In this document: positions 16,173 through 24,224 of the stretch, one piece after another
Layout of the letters: every line of letters begins with the position of its first letter
Numbering within the stretch: position 1 is the stretch's first letter
Assembly: GCF_001613405.1 (NCBI RefSeq)
Contig: NZ_BDCH01000019.1
Coordinates: forward strand, 310,001-374,000
Length of the DNA stretch: 64,000 nt
Direction of reading: 5' to 3'
From: Nocardia crassostreae
GTDB lineage: Bacteria; Actinomycetota; Actinomycetes; Mycobacteriales; Mycobacteriaceae
Translations under genes and position numbers: made by a program
The notes under the pieces: generated by a model
Database searches by the model: none
What the model saw: the letters and a program-made list of their open reading frames with translations, nothing else
What the model was told of the DNA's origin: nothing

Positions 16173-17006
16173 ATGAACCCCTCCACTCGCAAACCGCCCA
16201 TCGTGCTCGTGCACGGGCTGTGGATGACACCGTCGAGCTGGGACACCTGGGCGGGACGCTTCCGCGACCTCGGCCACGAGGTCATCGCCCCGGGCTGGCC
16301 GGGCATCGCCGGACGCACCCCCGCCGAGGTGCGACAGGATTCGAATGCCTTGGCGGGCATAGGAATCAAACAGATCGTCGATTCCTACGACGCCGTGATC
16401 CGCGCCTTGCCCGAGCAGCCCGTCATCATGGGTCACTCGTTCGGCGGCATCTTCATCCAGATGCTCCTCGACCGCGGGCTGGGCATCGCCGGGGTGGGAG
16501 TCGCCCCGGGCCAACCGGCGGGGGTGCTCGCCCTGCCGTTCTCGACGCTGCGCACCGGACTGCCGGTGCTGGCCAACCCATTCCGCAAGAACAAGGCGAA
16601 TCAGTTGTCCAAGCGCCATTTCCACTACACCTTCGGCAATGATCTGTCCCGCGCCGACTCCGATCGGGAATGGGAGGCCAGCGCCATACCGTCCTACAAC
16701 CGGGTCTTCTTCGAGGGCGTCCTGTCACTGCCGAGGCCGAAAACCGGTGTCACGCGCGTCGACTTCACCAAACCCGATCGCGCACCGCTGCTGCTGATCT
16801 CCGCCACCCGCGACCATGTCGCACCGCCCGCCATCCAGAAGGCCGCCTTGCGCAAGTACTCCCGGGGACCGGCGCTGGTCGAACGGGTCGAGTTCGCGGG
16901 CCGCACCTACCGCCTGGTCAGCCAGGACGGCTGGGAGGAGATCGCGGACTACGCGCTCGACTGGGCGCTACGTCATGTCGCGACCCGATTCCCGCAGACC
17001 CGGTAG
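16173..17006 (+). CDS. Alpha/beta hydrolase, 277 aa
   Basis: The protein opens with VLVHGLWMTPSSWDTW near residue 11. The nucleophile Ser89 lies in MGHSFGGIF. ISATRDHVAPP near 212 supplies the probable acid. The usual C-terminal GxGH motif is not evident: the late region reads AGRTYRLVSQDGWEE, so the catalytic histidine is missing or elsewhere. AAGGGAGA precedes the ATG at 16173. It has no signal peptide, unlike the next gene. It lies between two other hydrolase genes with short gaps and in the same direction. The substrate cannot be predicted. Confidence 0.82.
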   Translation: MNPSTRKPPIVLVHGLWMTPSSWDTWAGRFRDLGHEVIAPGWPGIAGRTPAEVRQDSNALAGIGIKQIVDSYDAVIRALPEQPVIMGHSFGGIFIQMLLDRGLGIAGVGVAPGQPAGVLALPFSTLRTGLPVLANPFRKNKANQLSKRHFHYTFGNDLSRADSDREWEASAIPSYNRVFFEGVLSLPRPKTGVTRVDFTKPDRAPLLLISATRDHVAPPAIQKAALRKYSRGPALVERVEFAGRTYRLVSQDGWEEIADYALDWALRHVATRFPQTR

Positions 17007-17058
17007 CTGTTTCGCGCGCCACCACCACTCCCCTGATTCGACGAAAGAGTGACCACAC

Positions 17059-17859
17059 ATGTCCTCATCGCTTCTCCCGCGCCGCCTGCCGACCGTGCTG
17101 GCGGCCGCGTTCATCGCCGCGGCCCCGCTGGTCCCGGCCACCGCGACCGCCGCCCCGGCAGGTCCCACCATCGTGCTGGTGCACGGCGCGTTCGCCGACG
17201 CCACCAGCTGGGACGGCGTCGCCGCCGAACTGCGTGCGCGCGGCTATCACGTTGTCACCGTGGACAATCCGCTACGCGGACCGAGCAATGACGCACAGGC
17301 CGTGCAACGCGCGCTCGACGCCGTCGACGGCCCGGTGGTGCTCGTCGGCCACTCCTACGGCGGCGCGGTCATCACCAATACCCACGATTCGAAGGTGCGG
17401 GCCAATGTGTACATCGCCGCCTTCGCGCCCGCCCAGGGCGAATTCGTGCAGGGCCTGCTGAGTCCGATCCAGTTTCCGGGCAGCCGGATCCTGCCTCCCG
17501 CACTGCAATTGACGCCCGTCGGCGGCGGCCTCGACGGCTATATCGCCGAACCCTACTTCCACGAGATCTTCGCCCAGGATGTGAGCGCGGAGACCGCCGC
17601 CACCATGTTCGACCATCAGCGCTCGGCCTCCCTGGTGGCCAATCTCGAACCCAGTGGCGCGCCGTCCTGGGCCACCACTCCCAGCTGGTATCTGGTTTCC
17701 CGGGAGGACAATGTGATTCCCGCCGCGTCACAGCGCTTCATGGCCTCGCGGGCCGCTCCCGCCACCACGACCGAGATATCCGCCTCGCACGCCTCGCTGG
17801 TCTCCCAGCCGGTGCTCGTGGCCGACACCATCCAGACGGCCGTGACCGCGACCCGCTAG
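17059..17859 (+). CDS. Secreted alpha/beta hydrolase, 266 aa
   Basis: A cleavable signal peptide is clear: RR at the start, the hydrophobic run VLAAAFIAAAPLVPA, and a likely cut after ATATA near residue 31. The mature part begins PTIVLVHGAFADATSWDGV. The nucleophile is in LVGHSYGGAV near residue 98, the acid is likely in SREDNVIPAASQ, and the histidine in ISASHASLVSQP. The family is the AB-hydrolase-6 type common as secreted esterases in actinobacteria. It is third in the hydrolase series and 104 bp ahead of the damaged AraC gene, which may have regulated the group. Confidence 0.85.
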   Translation: MSSSLLPRRLPTVLAAAFIAAAPLVPATATAAPAGPTIVLVHGAFADATSWDGVAAELRARGYHVVTVDNPLRGPSNDAQAVQRALDAVDGPVVLVGHSYGGAVITNTHDSKVRANVYIAAFAPAQGEFVQGLLSPIQFPGSRILPPALQLTPVGGGLDGYIAEPYFHEIFAQDVSAETAATMFDHQRSASLVANLEPSGAPSWATTPSWYLVSREDNVIPAASQRFMASRAAPATTTEISASHASLVSQPVLVADTIQTAVTATR

Positions 17860-17963
17860 CACGTTCATTCGAACACATCTGGTGCGCCCTCGGCCCGATC
17901 CGGCGTCGGACTGTCAGAATTTTCTGACCATGTTCGAATCACACGCCGAGGGTCGGGGCCATC

Positions 17964-18933
17964 GTGACAATCGTCTTCGACACACGCGCACTGCCCGCCG
18001 CCGAGCGCGCGGACGCCATCTGCGATGCCATGCAAACCGCCTCGGTGCCATCGCATGTCGTGCACGAGGATCCCACCGGACCGGTGCACGGCGTCTTCGA
18101 GATGTGGGAGTTCGGCGCGGCCAGCATATTCCGCGCCGAGATGTCGGGAATCCTGTTGCGGCGCACACCCCGTCAGGTGCGCGCGTTCGAGGCTCCGATG
18201 CTCGCCGTCGCCGTCCAGCAGACCGGCGTCAGCCACTACACCCAGCTCGACGACCGGCGCACGGTACCGGTGGGCGAGCTGCACGTCATGGATCTGAACT
18301 CCCCCTACGACTTCCGCTGGCGCGGCATCGGCGCATCCACCTGCCTGTATGTGCCCTTGGATCGGCTGGATCTGCCGGGGCAGCTCATTCGCGATGCGGA
18401 GGTGACGGTCCGGGACAGCCCGCTCTATCGGCTCGTCGCCGAGCACATTGTCGCGATGACACAGGCCGCACCGGCGCTGAGCACCGGTCCCGCTGCCGCG
18501 CACACCGGCGCCGCGAGTGTGGAGCTGGTACGCGGACTGCTGCTTTCGGCAGGTCGTGACGATGCCGACGCCACCCTGCTGCCCGATGAGGTGCTGCTGT
18601 CGCAGGGTGCGCGCCCATGTGCGCCGCAATCTCGGCGATCCGGATCTCGATGCCGCAAGTATCGCTCGGGCACACGGTGTTTCGGTGCGCTACCTGTACA
18701 AGGTCTGCGCCGCCGCCGAGTACGGCCTTGCACAGTGGATCATCGGTGAACGGCTGGAACAGATCCGCGCGGAGTTGGCGCGCCCGGATGCCCGGCACCG
18801 GTCGATCGCCGCGATCGCGCTCCGGTGGAGATTCCGCAACCAATCGCACTTCACCCGCCGGTTCCGGCTGGCCTACGGCATCACACCGCGCGAGTGGCGT
18901 CGCATTGCGGCCGAGGACACTCCCGGACCATGA
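17964..18933 (+). pseudogene. AraC-family regulator with a +1 frameshift
   Basis: The first frame from GTG 17964 encodes a typical AraC-binding-like N-terminal domain (FEMWEFGAASIFRAEMSG, DDRRTVPVGELHVMDLNSPY) and runs into non-coding sequence after PDEVLLSQG. The HTH domain continues in the next frame as VRAHVRRNLGDPDLDAASIA, with SVRYLYKV and the second helix-turn-helix FRNQSHFTRRFRLAYGITPREWR, ending at 18933. Deleting one base near A18604 (TCGCAGGGTG) restores a single frame of about 322 residues, the normal length of this type. Either the gene is dead or the base is a sequencing error. It would probably have controlled the three upstream hydrolase genes. Confidence 0.8.
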
Positions 18934-19051
18934 CGGATCGACGATACCCGTGCACGCTCGGCGAAAACCCCGTGCACGCTCGGCACAGTAGCGACCTCGG
19001 CGCGGCGCTAGGCTCCACCCTCCGGGCTTGCGTGCGGGGAGGGAGTACACG

Positions 19052-21787
19052 GTGACCAGCGAAAACCCGCTCGTCGGCCGCAGTGCCGAACTGGAGGAGC
19101 TCGCCGCGCTGCTCGCGGCCGCCCGCAATGGACGCGGCGGGGCGCTGCGGCTGACGGGCGATCCCGGAATCGGCAAGACCACCCTCATCGATTCCGCGAT
19201 GGCCCGCGCCACCGGCTTCCGGATCGTGCGCGTGGAGGGCTATCAGGTGGAGCGCGACCTGCCCTACGCCGGAGTGCAGCGTCTGCTCCTGCACATCGAC
19301 ACCGCCCTGCCGGAATTGCCCGAACGCGAACGCGCGGCCCTGCTGGTCGCCGCGGGCCACCGATCCGGTCTCGCTCCCGATCGCTTCCTGGTGGGCCGGG
19401 CGCTGCTGGGTCTGCTCGCCCTGACCGCCCGGGCCGCGCCGGTGCTGTGCGCGATCGACGATGCGCAGTGGATGGACCGGGAATCGCTGGACGCCTTGGG
19501 CTTCACGGCCCGCAGACTGCACGCCGACGCGGTGGTCATGATGTTCGCGGCGCGCGCCGACGCCGATGTGGATGTGCATCTCGGCGGCATCGCGGTCCGC
19601 GAGATTCCGGAGTTGGAGCGCGCGGCCGCCATCGAATTGCTCACCGCGCGACTGGGTGTCGCCTTCGATCCGCGCATTGCGGCGGGGATCGTGGACGCGG
19701 TCGGCGGAAATCCGCTGGCGCTGACCGATCTCGCCCACGACCGCGGGGCCAGGCGGCTGTCGGATTCGTCGTTCGCGCCGTCCCCGGTCGGCGCGGGTCG
19801 CCGACTGGAGGAGCTGTATCAGCGGCAAATGCGGGCATTGCCGGAGCCGACGCGGGAATGGCTCTTGGTGGCCGCCGCCGAATCCACCGGCGAACTGCGC
19901 CTCGTCGATGCCGCCGCCGCGGACCTGGAGATCCCCGAAAGCGCCGGGGAGGCAGCGGATTCGGCCGGGTTGGTGATCATCGACGGCGCGGTGCGATTCC
20001 GGCATCCGCTGGTGCGAGCCGCCGTGTACGGCGCCGCGCCCGCGGCCCGGCGGCGCCGGGTGCACGCGGCGCTGGCGCGGGCCGCCGCCGCCCGGGAACT
20101 CCATGATCTCGAAGCCTGGCATGCCGCCGAGGCCGCCGCCCGTCCCGACGATCGAGTCGCGGCGCGGCTCGCGGAGGCCGCCACCCGGGCGGGGCTGCGC
20201 GGCGGCTTGATCTCGCGGGCACGCCTGCTGAGCAAGGCGGCCGATCTCACCGTCGACCCGGCGGTCCGGCACGAACGGCTGCTCGCCGCAGCCGAATCCG
20301 CGGCCGAGGCGGGTGCGGGACATTTCGCCATGGATCTGCTCGACCGCATCGGCGACACGGCGGGCGCGCATCCGGTCCTCGCGGGGCGGCGGCTGCTGGT
20401 GCGGGCGTTGCTGGCGGCGTTCCTGCTCGATCCGGCGGTGGTCGACGCGCCCGCGCAGCTGGCGGCCGCCGCCGACCTGTTCCGCCGGTTCGACCCGCAC
20501 CGGGAACAACTCGCGCTGCTGCGGGCCTTCGTGGCGGCGCTTCCGGCCGAAAGGCTCATGCGCGGAACGACACTCACCGAACTCGGTGAGCGCATGCGCG
20601 CCGCCGCCACCCACGGCGGGGTTTTCGGCACGGTCCTCGCGGGTCTGGCGGCCCTCGTTCTCGACCCGTACGCGGAGGCGATCGCGCCCATGCGGGCCGC
20701 TGTCGACGCCATAGCCGAGCTCGACGATCCCGCCCTGCTGCTGTTCGGCTCCGCCGGTATCGCGCTGACCACCGCATTGTGGGACGAGCGGGCCCGCGAT
20801 CGGCACCTCGATCGGAGTGAGCGCATCGCGGTGGCCAGCGGCGCCCTGCGGGCGGTCGACCAGTATCTCTGGATCCGGTCGCTGACCGACCTCGATCGCG
20901 GCGATGTGGTGGCGGCGGGACGGGCCGTCGAGCGGCTGCGGGAAACCCGCCGGGCCATAGGCTATCCGGCCGAGCACGTCATCAACAGCTCCTACCTGGC
21001 GTGGACGGGAGAGCCGTACGCGCTGGTCGAGCAGATCGCCGGGGCGGCTCTCGCGATCGGATTCGCCGGGGTGCACACCGCCGCCCTGCACGCGCTCGCC
21101 GTGCGGGATCTGGCCGCGGGCCGGTACGACGCGGCCTACGGCATGCTGATCGAGGCGCACGAGTTCGCCATCCTCCAGGTGCGGCCGCGGTATCTGCCGG
21201 AGTTGGTGGAGGCCGCCGTGCGCAGCGGGCAGCGAGCCGAGGCCGAGCGCGCCGCCGCCGAGTTGGCCGGGATCGCCGCCGCCAATCAGGCGCCCTGGGC
21301 GCGCGGGATCAGTGCACGCTGTCTGGCGCTGATCGACGAGACCGCCGCCGCCGAAACCCATTTCCGCGCGGCGCTCGACCTGCTCGCGACCACGGATACG
21401 CCCGGCGACCTCGACCGCACCCACCTGCTCTACGGCGAATGGCTGCGCCGCCGACGCCGCCGCAACGACGCCGGAATCCATTTGCGCCGTGCCCGTGACG
21501 GATTCGTGCGCGCGGGCGTGAGCGCCTTCGCGGAACGCGCACAGCGGGAACTCGCCGCCCTCGGCGAGCAACCGGACGCCCCGGACATCCCGGCCGTCCA
21601 CGCCCACCTGACCGTGCAGGAATCCCAGGTCGCGGGACTGGCCGCGGCGGGCGAGACCAATGCCGAAATCGCCGCCACCTTGTTCATCAGCCCCAATACC
21701 GTCGACTATCACCTGCGCAAGGTGTTCCGGAAGCTGGGCATCTCGTCACGCCGCCAACTGCGCGAGCATCTGCCATCTCGTGGCTGA
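19052..21787 (+). CDS. LuxR-family ATPase regulator (LAL/MalT type), 911 aa
   Basis: This large regulator has three parts. An N-terminal AAA/STAND ATPase has Walker A GDPGIGKTTLI near residue 36 and Walker B APVLCAIDDAQWMD near 130. A long alpha-helical, alanine-rich middle (about 300-830) is probably TPR-like. A C-terminal LuxR HTH (about 848-905) has TVQESQVAGLAAAGETNAEI and NTVDYHLRKVFRKLGI. Such proteins bind nucleotide, respond to a small ligand and activate transcription as oligomers. GTG 19052 was chosen because GGGGAGGGAG lies just upstream; a TTG at 19028 is less likely. No target is obvious, as the gene is alone between the AraC remnant and a leftward gene. Confidence 0.88.
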   Translation: MTSENPLVGRSAELEELAALLAAARNGRGGALRLTGDPGIGKTTLIDSAMARATGFRIVRVEGYQVERDLPYAGVQRLLLHIDTALPELPERERAALLVAAGHRSGLAPDRFLVGRALLGLLALTARAAPVLCAIDDAQWMDRESLDALGFTARRLHADAVVMMFAARADADVDVHLGGIAVREIPELERAAAIELLTARLGVAFDPRIAAGIVDAVGGNPLALTDLAHDRGARRLSDSSFAPSPVGAGRRLEELYQRQMRALPEPTREWLLVAAAESTGELRLVDAAAADLEIPESAGEAADSAGLVIIDGAVRFRHPLVRAAVYGAAPAARRRRVHAALARAAAARELHDLEAWHAAEAAARPDDRVAARLAEAATRAGLRGGLISRARLLSKAADLTVDPAVRHERLLAAAESAAEAGAGHFAMDLLDRIGDTAGAHPVLAGRRLLVRALLAAFLLDPAVVDAPAQLAAAADLFRRFDPHREQLALLRAFVAALPAERLMRGTTLTELGERMRAAATHGGVFGTVLAGLAALVLDPYAEAIAPMRAAVDAIAELDDPALLLFGSAGIALTTALWDERARDRHLDRSERIAVASGALRAVDQYLWIRSLTDLDRGDVVAAGRAVERLRETRRAIGYPAEHVINSSYLAWTGEPYALVEQIAGAALAIGFAGVHTAALHALAVRDLAAGRYDAAYGMLIEAHEFAILQVRPRYLPELVEAAVRSGQRAEAERAAAELAGIAAANQAPWARGISARCLALIDETAAAETHFRAALDLLATTDTPGDLDRTHLLYGEWLRRRRRRNDAGIHLRRARDGFVRAGVSAFAERAQRELAALGEQPDAPDIPAVHAHLTVQESQVAGLAAAGETNAEIAATLFISPNTVDYHLRKVFRKLGISSRRQLREHLPSRG

Positions 21788-21886
21788 CCTCCGCGGTGCC
21801 GATCACGCGCCATCACCGCGAACAGCGCCGACCGCACCGCGGCCACACTGTCCAGCGCGGGCGCGCCGGGCCTCGCGTGGGCGGCT

Positions 21887-22561
21887 CTAGCGTAGAGCTG
21901 TCAGCGATCTCGGCGCGGCGGTGGAGGTGTCGTCGCGCTGGGTCGAGTGCAGGGTCATGGCCTGGGGCAGGACGCAGTGGCCCGGGTCGTCGGTCAGGCG
22001 CACCAAGGGGGGCGGAGCGGTGGGGAGCGTTAGGTGGGATTGGTTGGGGTCTCGGGGACTGGGTGGGCGGAGGCGGGCGGTGCGGCCGCTGGGTTCGGGG
22101 GGTGGGTCGGGGCGGTCGGCGGGGAATCGCATGGCCGCCGTGCGGCGGAGGGGCGCGCCGACGCGCATGACCGTTTGGCGTTCGGCGCGGAAGAGGAGGC
22201 CGCCATTGCCCCATTCGAAGGCGAGAATCGCACCGGTGAGGGCGACTTCCAGGGGTTGGAAGGTGCCGCCTATGGGATAGCCGAGGGGGTCGGAGACGGC
22301 GTGGAAGCCGCAGGTGCAGTTGGGGTCGGGCGGTTTGTGGGCGAAGCGGAGCAGACATTGGGCCACGGCGTCGGCGGGGTAGGGGTCGCCGCCGGTGACA
22401 GGGCGGAAGAGGTCGCCGACCGGTCGGGCGACCTTGTAGGCCCAGATCAGCCAGGCGCCGTCGTCGGTCCGGGTCAGCGATGGTTCGACGACCTCGGGTA
22501 CCGCCGGGCGTTCGGTCGTCCCGGTGGTGAAAGACGCTATAAGTCTTCCGCCTTCACACAT
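21887..22561 (-). CDS. Hypothetical protein with a CxCxxH motif, 224 aa
   Basis: The first 140 residues look like a folded domain: AWLIWAYKVARPVGDLFRPV, PNCTCGFHAVSDPLGYPIG, then GAILAFEWGNGGLLFRAERQ. The last 80 residues are proline- and arginine-rich and probably disordered. The CTCGFHAV segment could hold a metal or be structural. I do not recognise the family; similar small proteins occur in Nocardia and Rhodococcus genomes. The ATG at 22561 has AGGAGCGGGGG upstream. It is leftward and convergent with the LuxR gene, with 99 bp between them. Confidence 0.65.
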   Translation of the reverse strand: MCEGGRLIASFTTGTTERPAVPEVVEPSLTRTDDGAWLIWAYKVARPVGDLFRPVTGGDPYPADAVAQCLLRFAHKPPDPNCTCGFHAVSDPLGYPIGGTFQPLEVALTGAILAFEWGNGGLLFRAERQTVMRVGAPLRRTAAMRFPADRPDPPPEPSGRTARLRPPSPRDPNQSHLTLPTAPPPLVRLTDDPGHCVLPQAMTLHSTQRDDTSTAAPRSLTALR

Positions 22562-22678
22562 GGTGCATTCCCCCGCTCCTTGGTGGCCTCTCCGAGCGTA
22601 CGCCCGTGTGCGAGACTCGCCGAGCGCTCGACAAGCCCTCTGAACACATTCGGCGGGTGCGGCGGTGGGTGTGAAAAC

Positions 22679-23080
22679 TCAGTTCGCGGAGGCTGTTTCG
22701 TGCACCGAGCGCCAGCGCAGGCCGTTGCGGTCCTGCGGGTCGGCCAGCAACAGCGCGGTTGTGAGGCGGCTGCGGGCGCCGCCGCGGTGCCGATGCACCT
22801 CCTCGAATCGCACGACGACCGCGTCGGCGGAGCGGTGCAGGATCTCGATCTCCCGAATATCGATGCCCAGACCCGGGCTGGTATTGCCCGCGCCGCGCAA
22901 CCCGTCGGTGAGGGCCACGCGCGCCACAACCGATCCGGTTTGGGTAACCATGGAGAACTCCGGATGCTGCTGGCCCAGAAACCGTTCGAGCGCCTCGGCG
23001 GCATCGGGCGTGCCGAGCCAGAGAGCCAGGTCGTCGTGCAGTGCATGGACCTCGGCGACAACGTCGCTATCGATGCTCAT
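22679..23080 (-). CDS. SnoaL/DUF4440-like small protein, 133 aa
   Basis: The pattern VVAEVHALHDDLALWLGTPDA followed by LERFLGQQHPEFSMVTQTG is that of DUF4440/NTF2-like proteins, in which an N-terminal helix precedes a curved beta sheet. The strands RSADAVVVRFEEVHRH and LTTALLLADPQDRNGLRWRSVHETA complete the fold. Members of this superfamily act as cyclases, isomerases or ligand pockets, and the role of this one is unknown. It ends 115 bp before the leftward hypothetical gene at 22561 and starts just downstream of the leftward tRNA array. Confidence 0.7.
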   Translation of the reverse strand: MSIDSDVVAEVHALHDDLALWLGTPDAAEALERFLGQQHPEFSMVTQTGSVVARVALTDGLRGAGNTSPGLGIDIREIEILHRSADAVVVRFEEVHRHRGGARSRLTTALLLADPQDRNGLRWRSVHETASAN

Positions 23081-23146
23081 ACGCGAAACCTTATGTGCTC
23101 GCCTGTGCGCCCCGCGTCGTCATGAGAACTCGATCGAGCGTTTTGG

Positions 23147-23222
23147 GGCGATCGGCGGGACTCGAACCCAGCTTTCTCCGGGATCACAACCCGGTGCCTC
23201 GACCACTTCGGCCTCGACCGCC
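23147..23222 (-). tRNA. tRNA-His(GTG), atypical
   Basis: Anticodon loop TTGTGAT gives GTG. The acceptor GCGGTCG/CGATCGC has an extra 5' G opposite C73, the histidine identity pair, and CCA is encoded (23144-23146). Position 8 is A instead of T, the D-loop is long, and the T-stem has a C-C mismatch at its base, so it is off-consensus. Its 5' end lies one base from the 3' end of the next tRNA. Confidence 0.8.
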
Positions 23223-23223
23223 G

Positions 23224-23296
23224 TGCCCTCAGGAAGAATCGAACTTCCGGCCCCCGACTTATCAGGTCGGTGCTCTAACCACTGAGCTACGAAGGC
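23224..23296 (-). tRNA. tRNA-Ile(GAT)
   Basis: Acceptor GCCTTCG/TGAGGGC, anticodon loop CTGATAA (GAT) and a full T-arm GGAAG/CTTCC are seen. CCA is not encoded. It abuts tRNA-His with a single base between them. Confidence 0.85.
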
Positions 23297-23312
23297 GTGC
23301 CCCCGGTGGGGG

Positions 23313-23396
23313 CGGAAGGTGGAGGAGTCGAACCCCAACGCCGAAACGTCCCTCCGGTTTTCAAGACCGGCTGGCCTCCTCAGGCCGGAACCTTCC
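23313..23396 (-). tRNA. tRNA-Ser(TGA)-like, long variable arm
   Basis: Acceptor GGAAGGT/ACCTTCC is perfect, and the anticodon loop CTTGAAA gives TGA. A variable arm of about 19 nt is class II. The D-arm (GGCC-TGAGGA-GGCC) and the weak base of the T-stem depart from the normal serine form. It is the first gene of the leftward Ser-Ile-His array. The anticodon is TGA, not the TCA of tRNA-Sec, although the ends look alike. Confidence 0.8.
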
Positions 23397-23558
23397 ATTT
23401 CCGCTGGTCCAGGGGACCGGCGTAGGACAACAGTCGCAGGCGGGGTGGGGCGGGGGCAACCGATTTAATTCGGGTGGGTACAGCGTGTCCGGCGGTGTGC
23501 GGGCGCGGCGGCCGGATAATCGGGGCGGTCGGTGACGGTGAGCGGGATGGAGGCGGGT

Positions 23559-24224
23559 ATGGGCGGGCTGCGGATCGTGATCTTCGGGGCGACCGGGATG
23601 ATCGGGCAGGGCGCGTTGCGGGAGTGCGTGCGGGATTCGGGGGTCGATTCGGTGCTGGCGGTGGTGCGGACGCCGCTGCCGGACGGCATGCCGAAGCTCA
23701 CCCAGGTCGAGCATCGGGATTTCACTGATTTCTCTTCTGTGACAAACGAATTCGCCGATTCCGATGGGTGTTTCTACTGCTTGGGAGTGTCGTCGGTCGG
23801 GATGTCGGAGGCCGATTACACGCGGGTCACCTACGACTACGGCACGGCCGCGAACGCCGCCTTTCAACAGGCATCCCCGAACGGGCGGTTCCTGTTCGTC
23901 TCCGGCGTCGGCTCCGATGCCGACAGTTCCACCATGTGGCGAAAGGTGAAGGGCCGCAGTGAGAATGCGATCCTGGAGGCGAATCCGAATGGCTTCGTGT
24001 TCCGCCCCGGCGCGGTCATGCCGCGCGATGGCATCCGCTCCCGCACCGGGTGGGTCAACGGTTTCTACACCGTGACCGCGCCACTGCGCCCCCTGCTGCT
24101 GCGGGCGCTTCCGGGGCAGGTCAACCACACTCGGCGCATCGGTCGCGCCATGCTGGCGGTGACGCGCGACGGCTATTCGCAGCGGATTCTCTCGGCGCGC
24201 GATATCAATATCGTCGCGAGCTAA
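23559..24224 (+). CDS. NAD(P)-binding Rossmann protein (atypical SDR/epimerase-like), 221 aa
   Basis: The protein begins GGLRIVIFGATGMIGQGALRE, a GxxGxxG nucleotide-binding loop at residues 9-15. GCFYCLGVSSVGMSEADY and FLFVSGVGSDADSS follow, then RKVKGRSENAI with the conserved lysine of atypical SDRs. The C-terminus lacks a clear catalytic tyrosine set. Relatives are annotated as NAD-dependent epimerases or NmrA-like sensors; the role here is unknown. The ATG at 23559 was chosen for GGAGG six bases upstream, though GTG 23532 and ATG 23547 are possible. It overlaps the convergent PhoD-like gene by 4 bp. Confidence 0.78.
   Translation: MGGLRIVIFGATGMIGQGALRECVRDSGVDSVLAVVRTPLPDGMPKLTQVEHRDFTDFSSVTNEFADSDGCFYCLGVSSVGMSEADYTRVTYDYGTAANAAFQQASPNGRFLFVSGVGSDADSSTMWRKVKGRSENAILEANPNGFVFRPGAVMPRDGIRSRTGWVNGFYTVTAPLRPLLLRALPGQVNHTRRIGRAMLAVTRDGYSQRILSARDINIVAS

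Noticed and set aside
18881..21712. 943-codon leftward frame opposite the LuxR regulator
   Set aside because: It is a shadow frame caused by high GC3; the rightward LuxR protein has ATPase and HTH motifs that settle the strand.
23313..23396. tRNA-Sec
   Set aside because: The ends and length recall tRNA-Sec, but the anticodon is TGA (serine), not TCA, and there is no selenocysteine machinery in the window.
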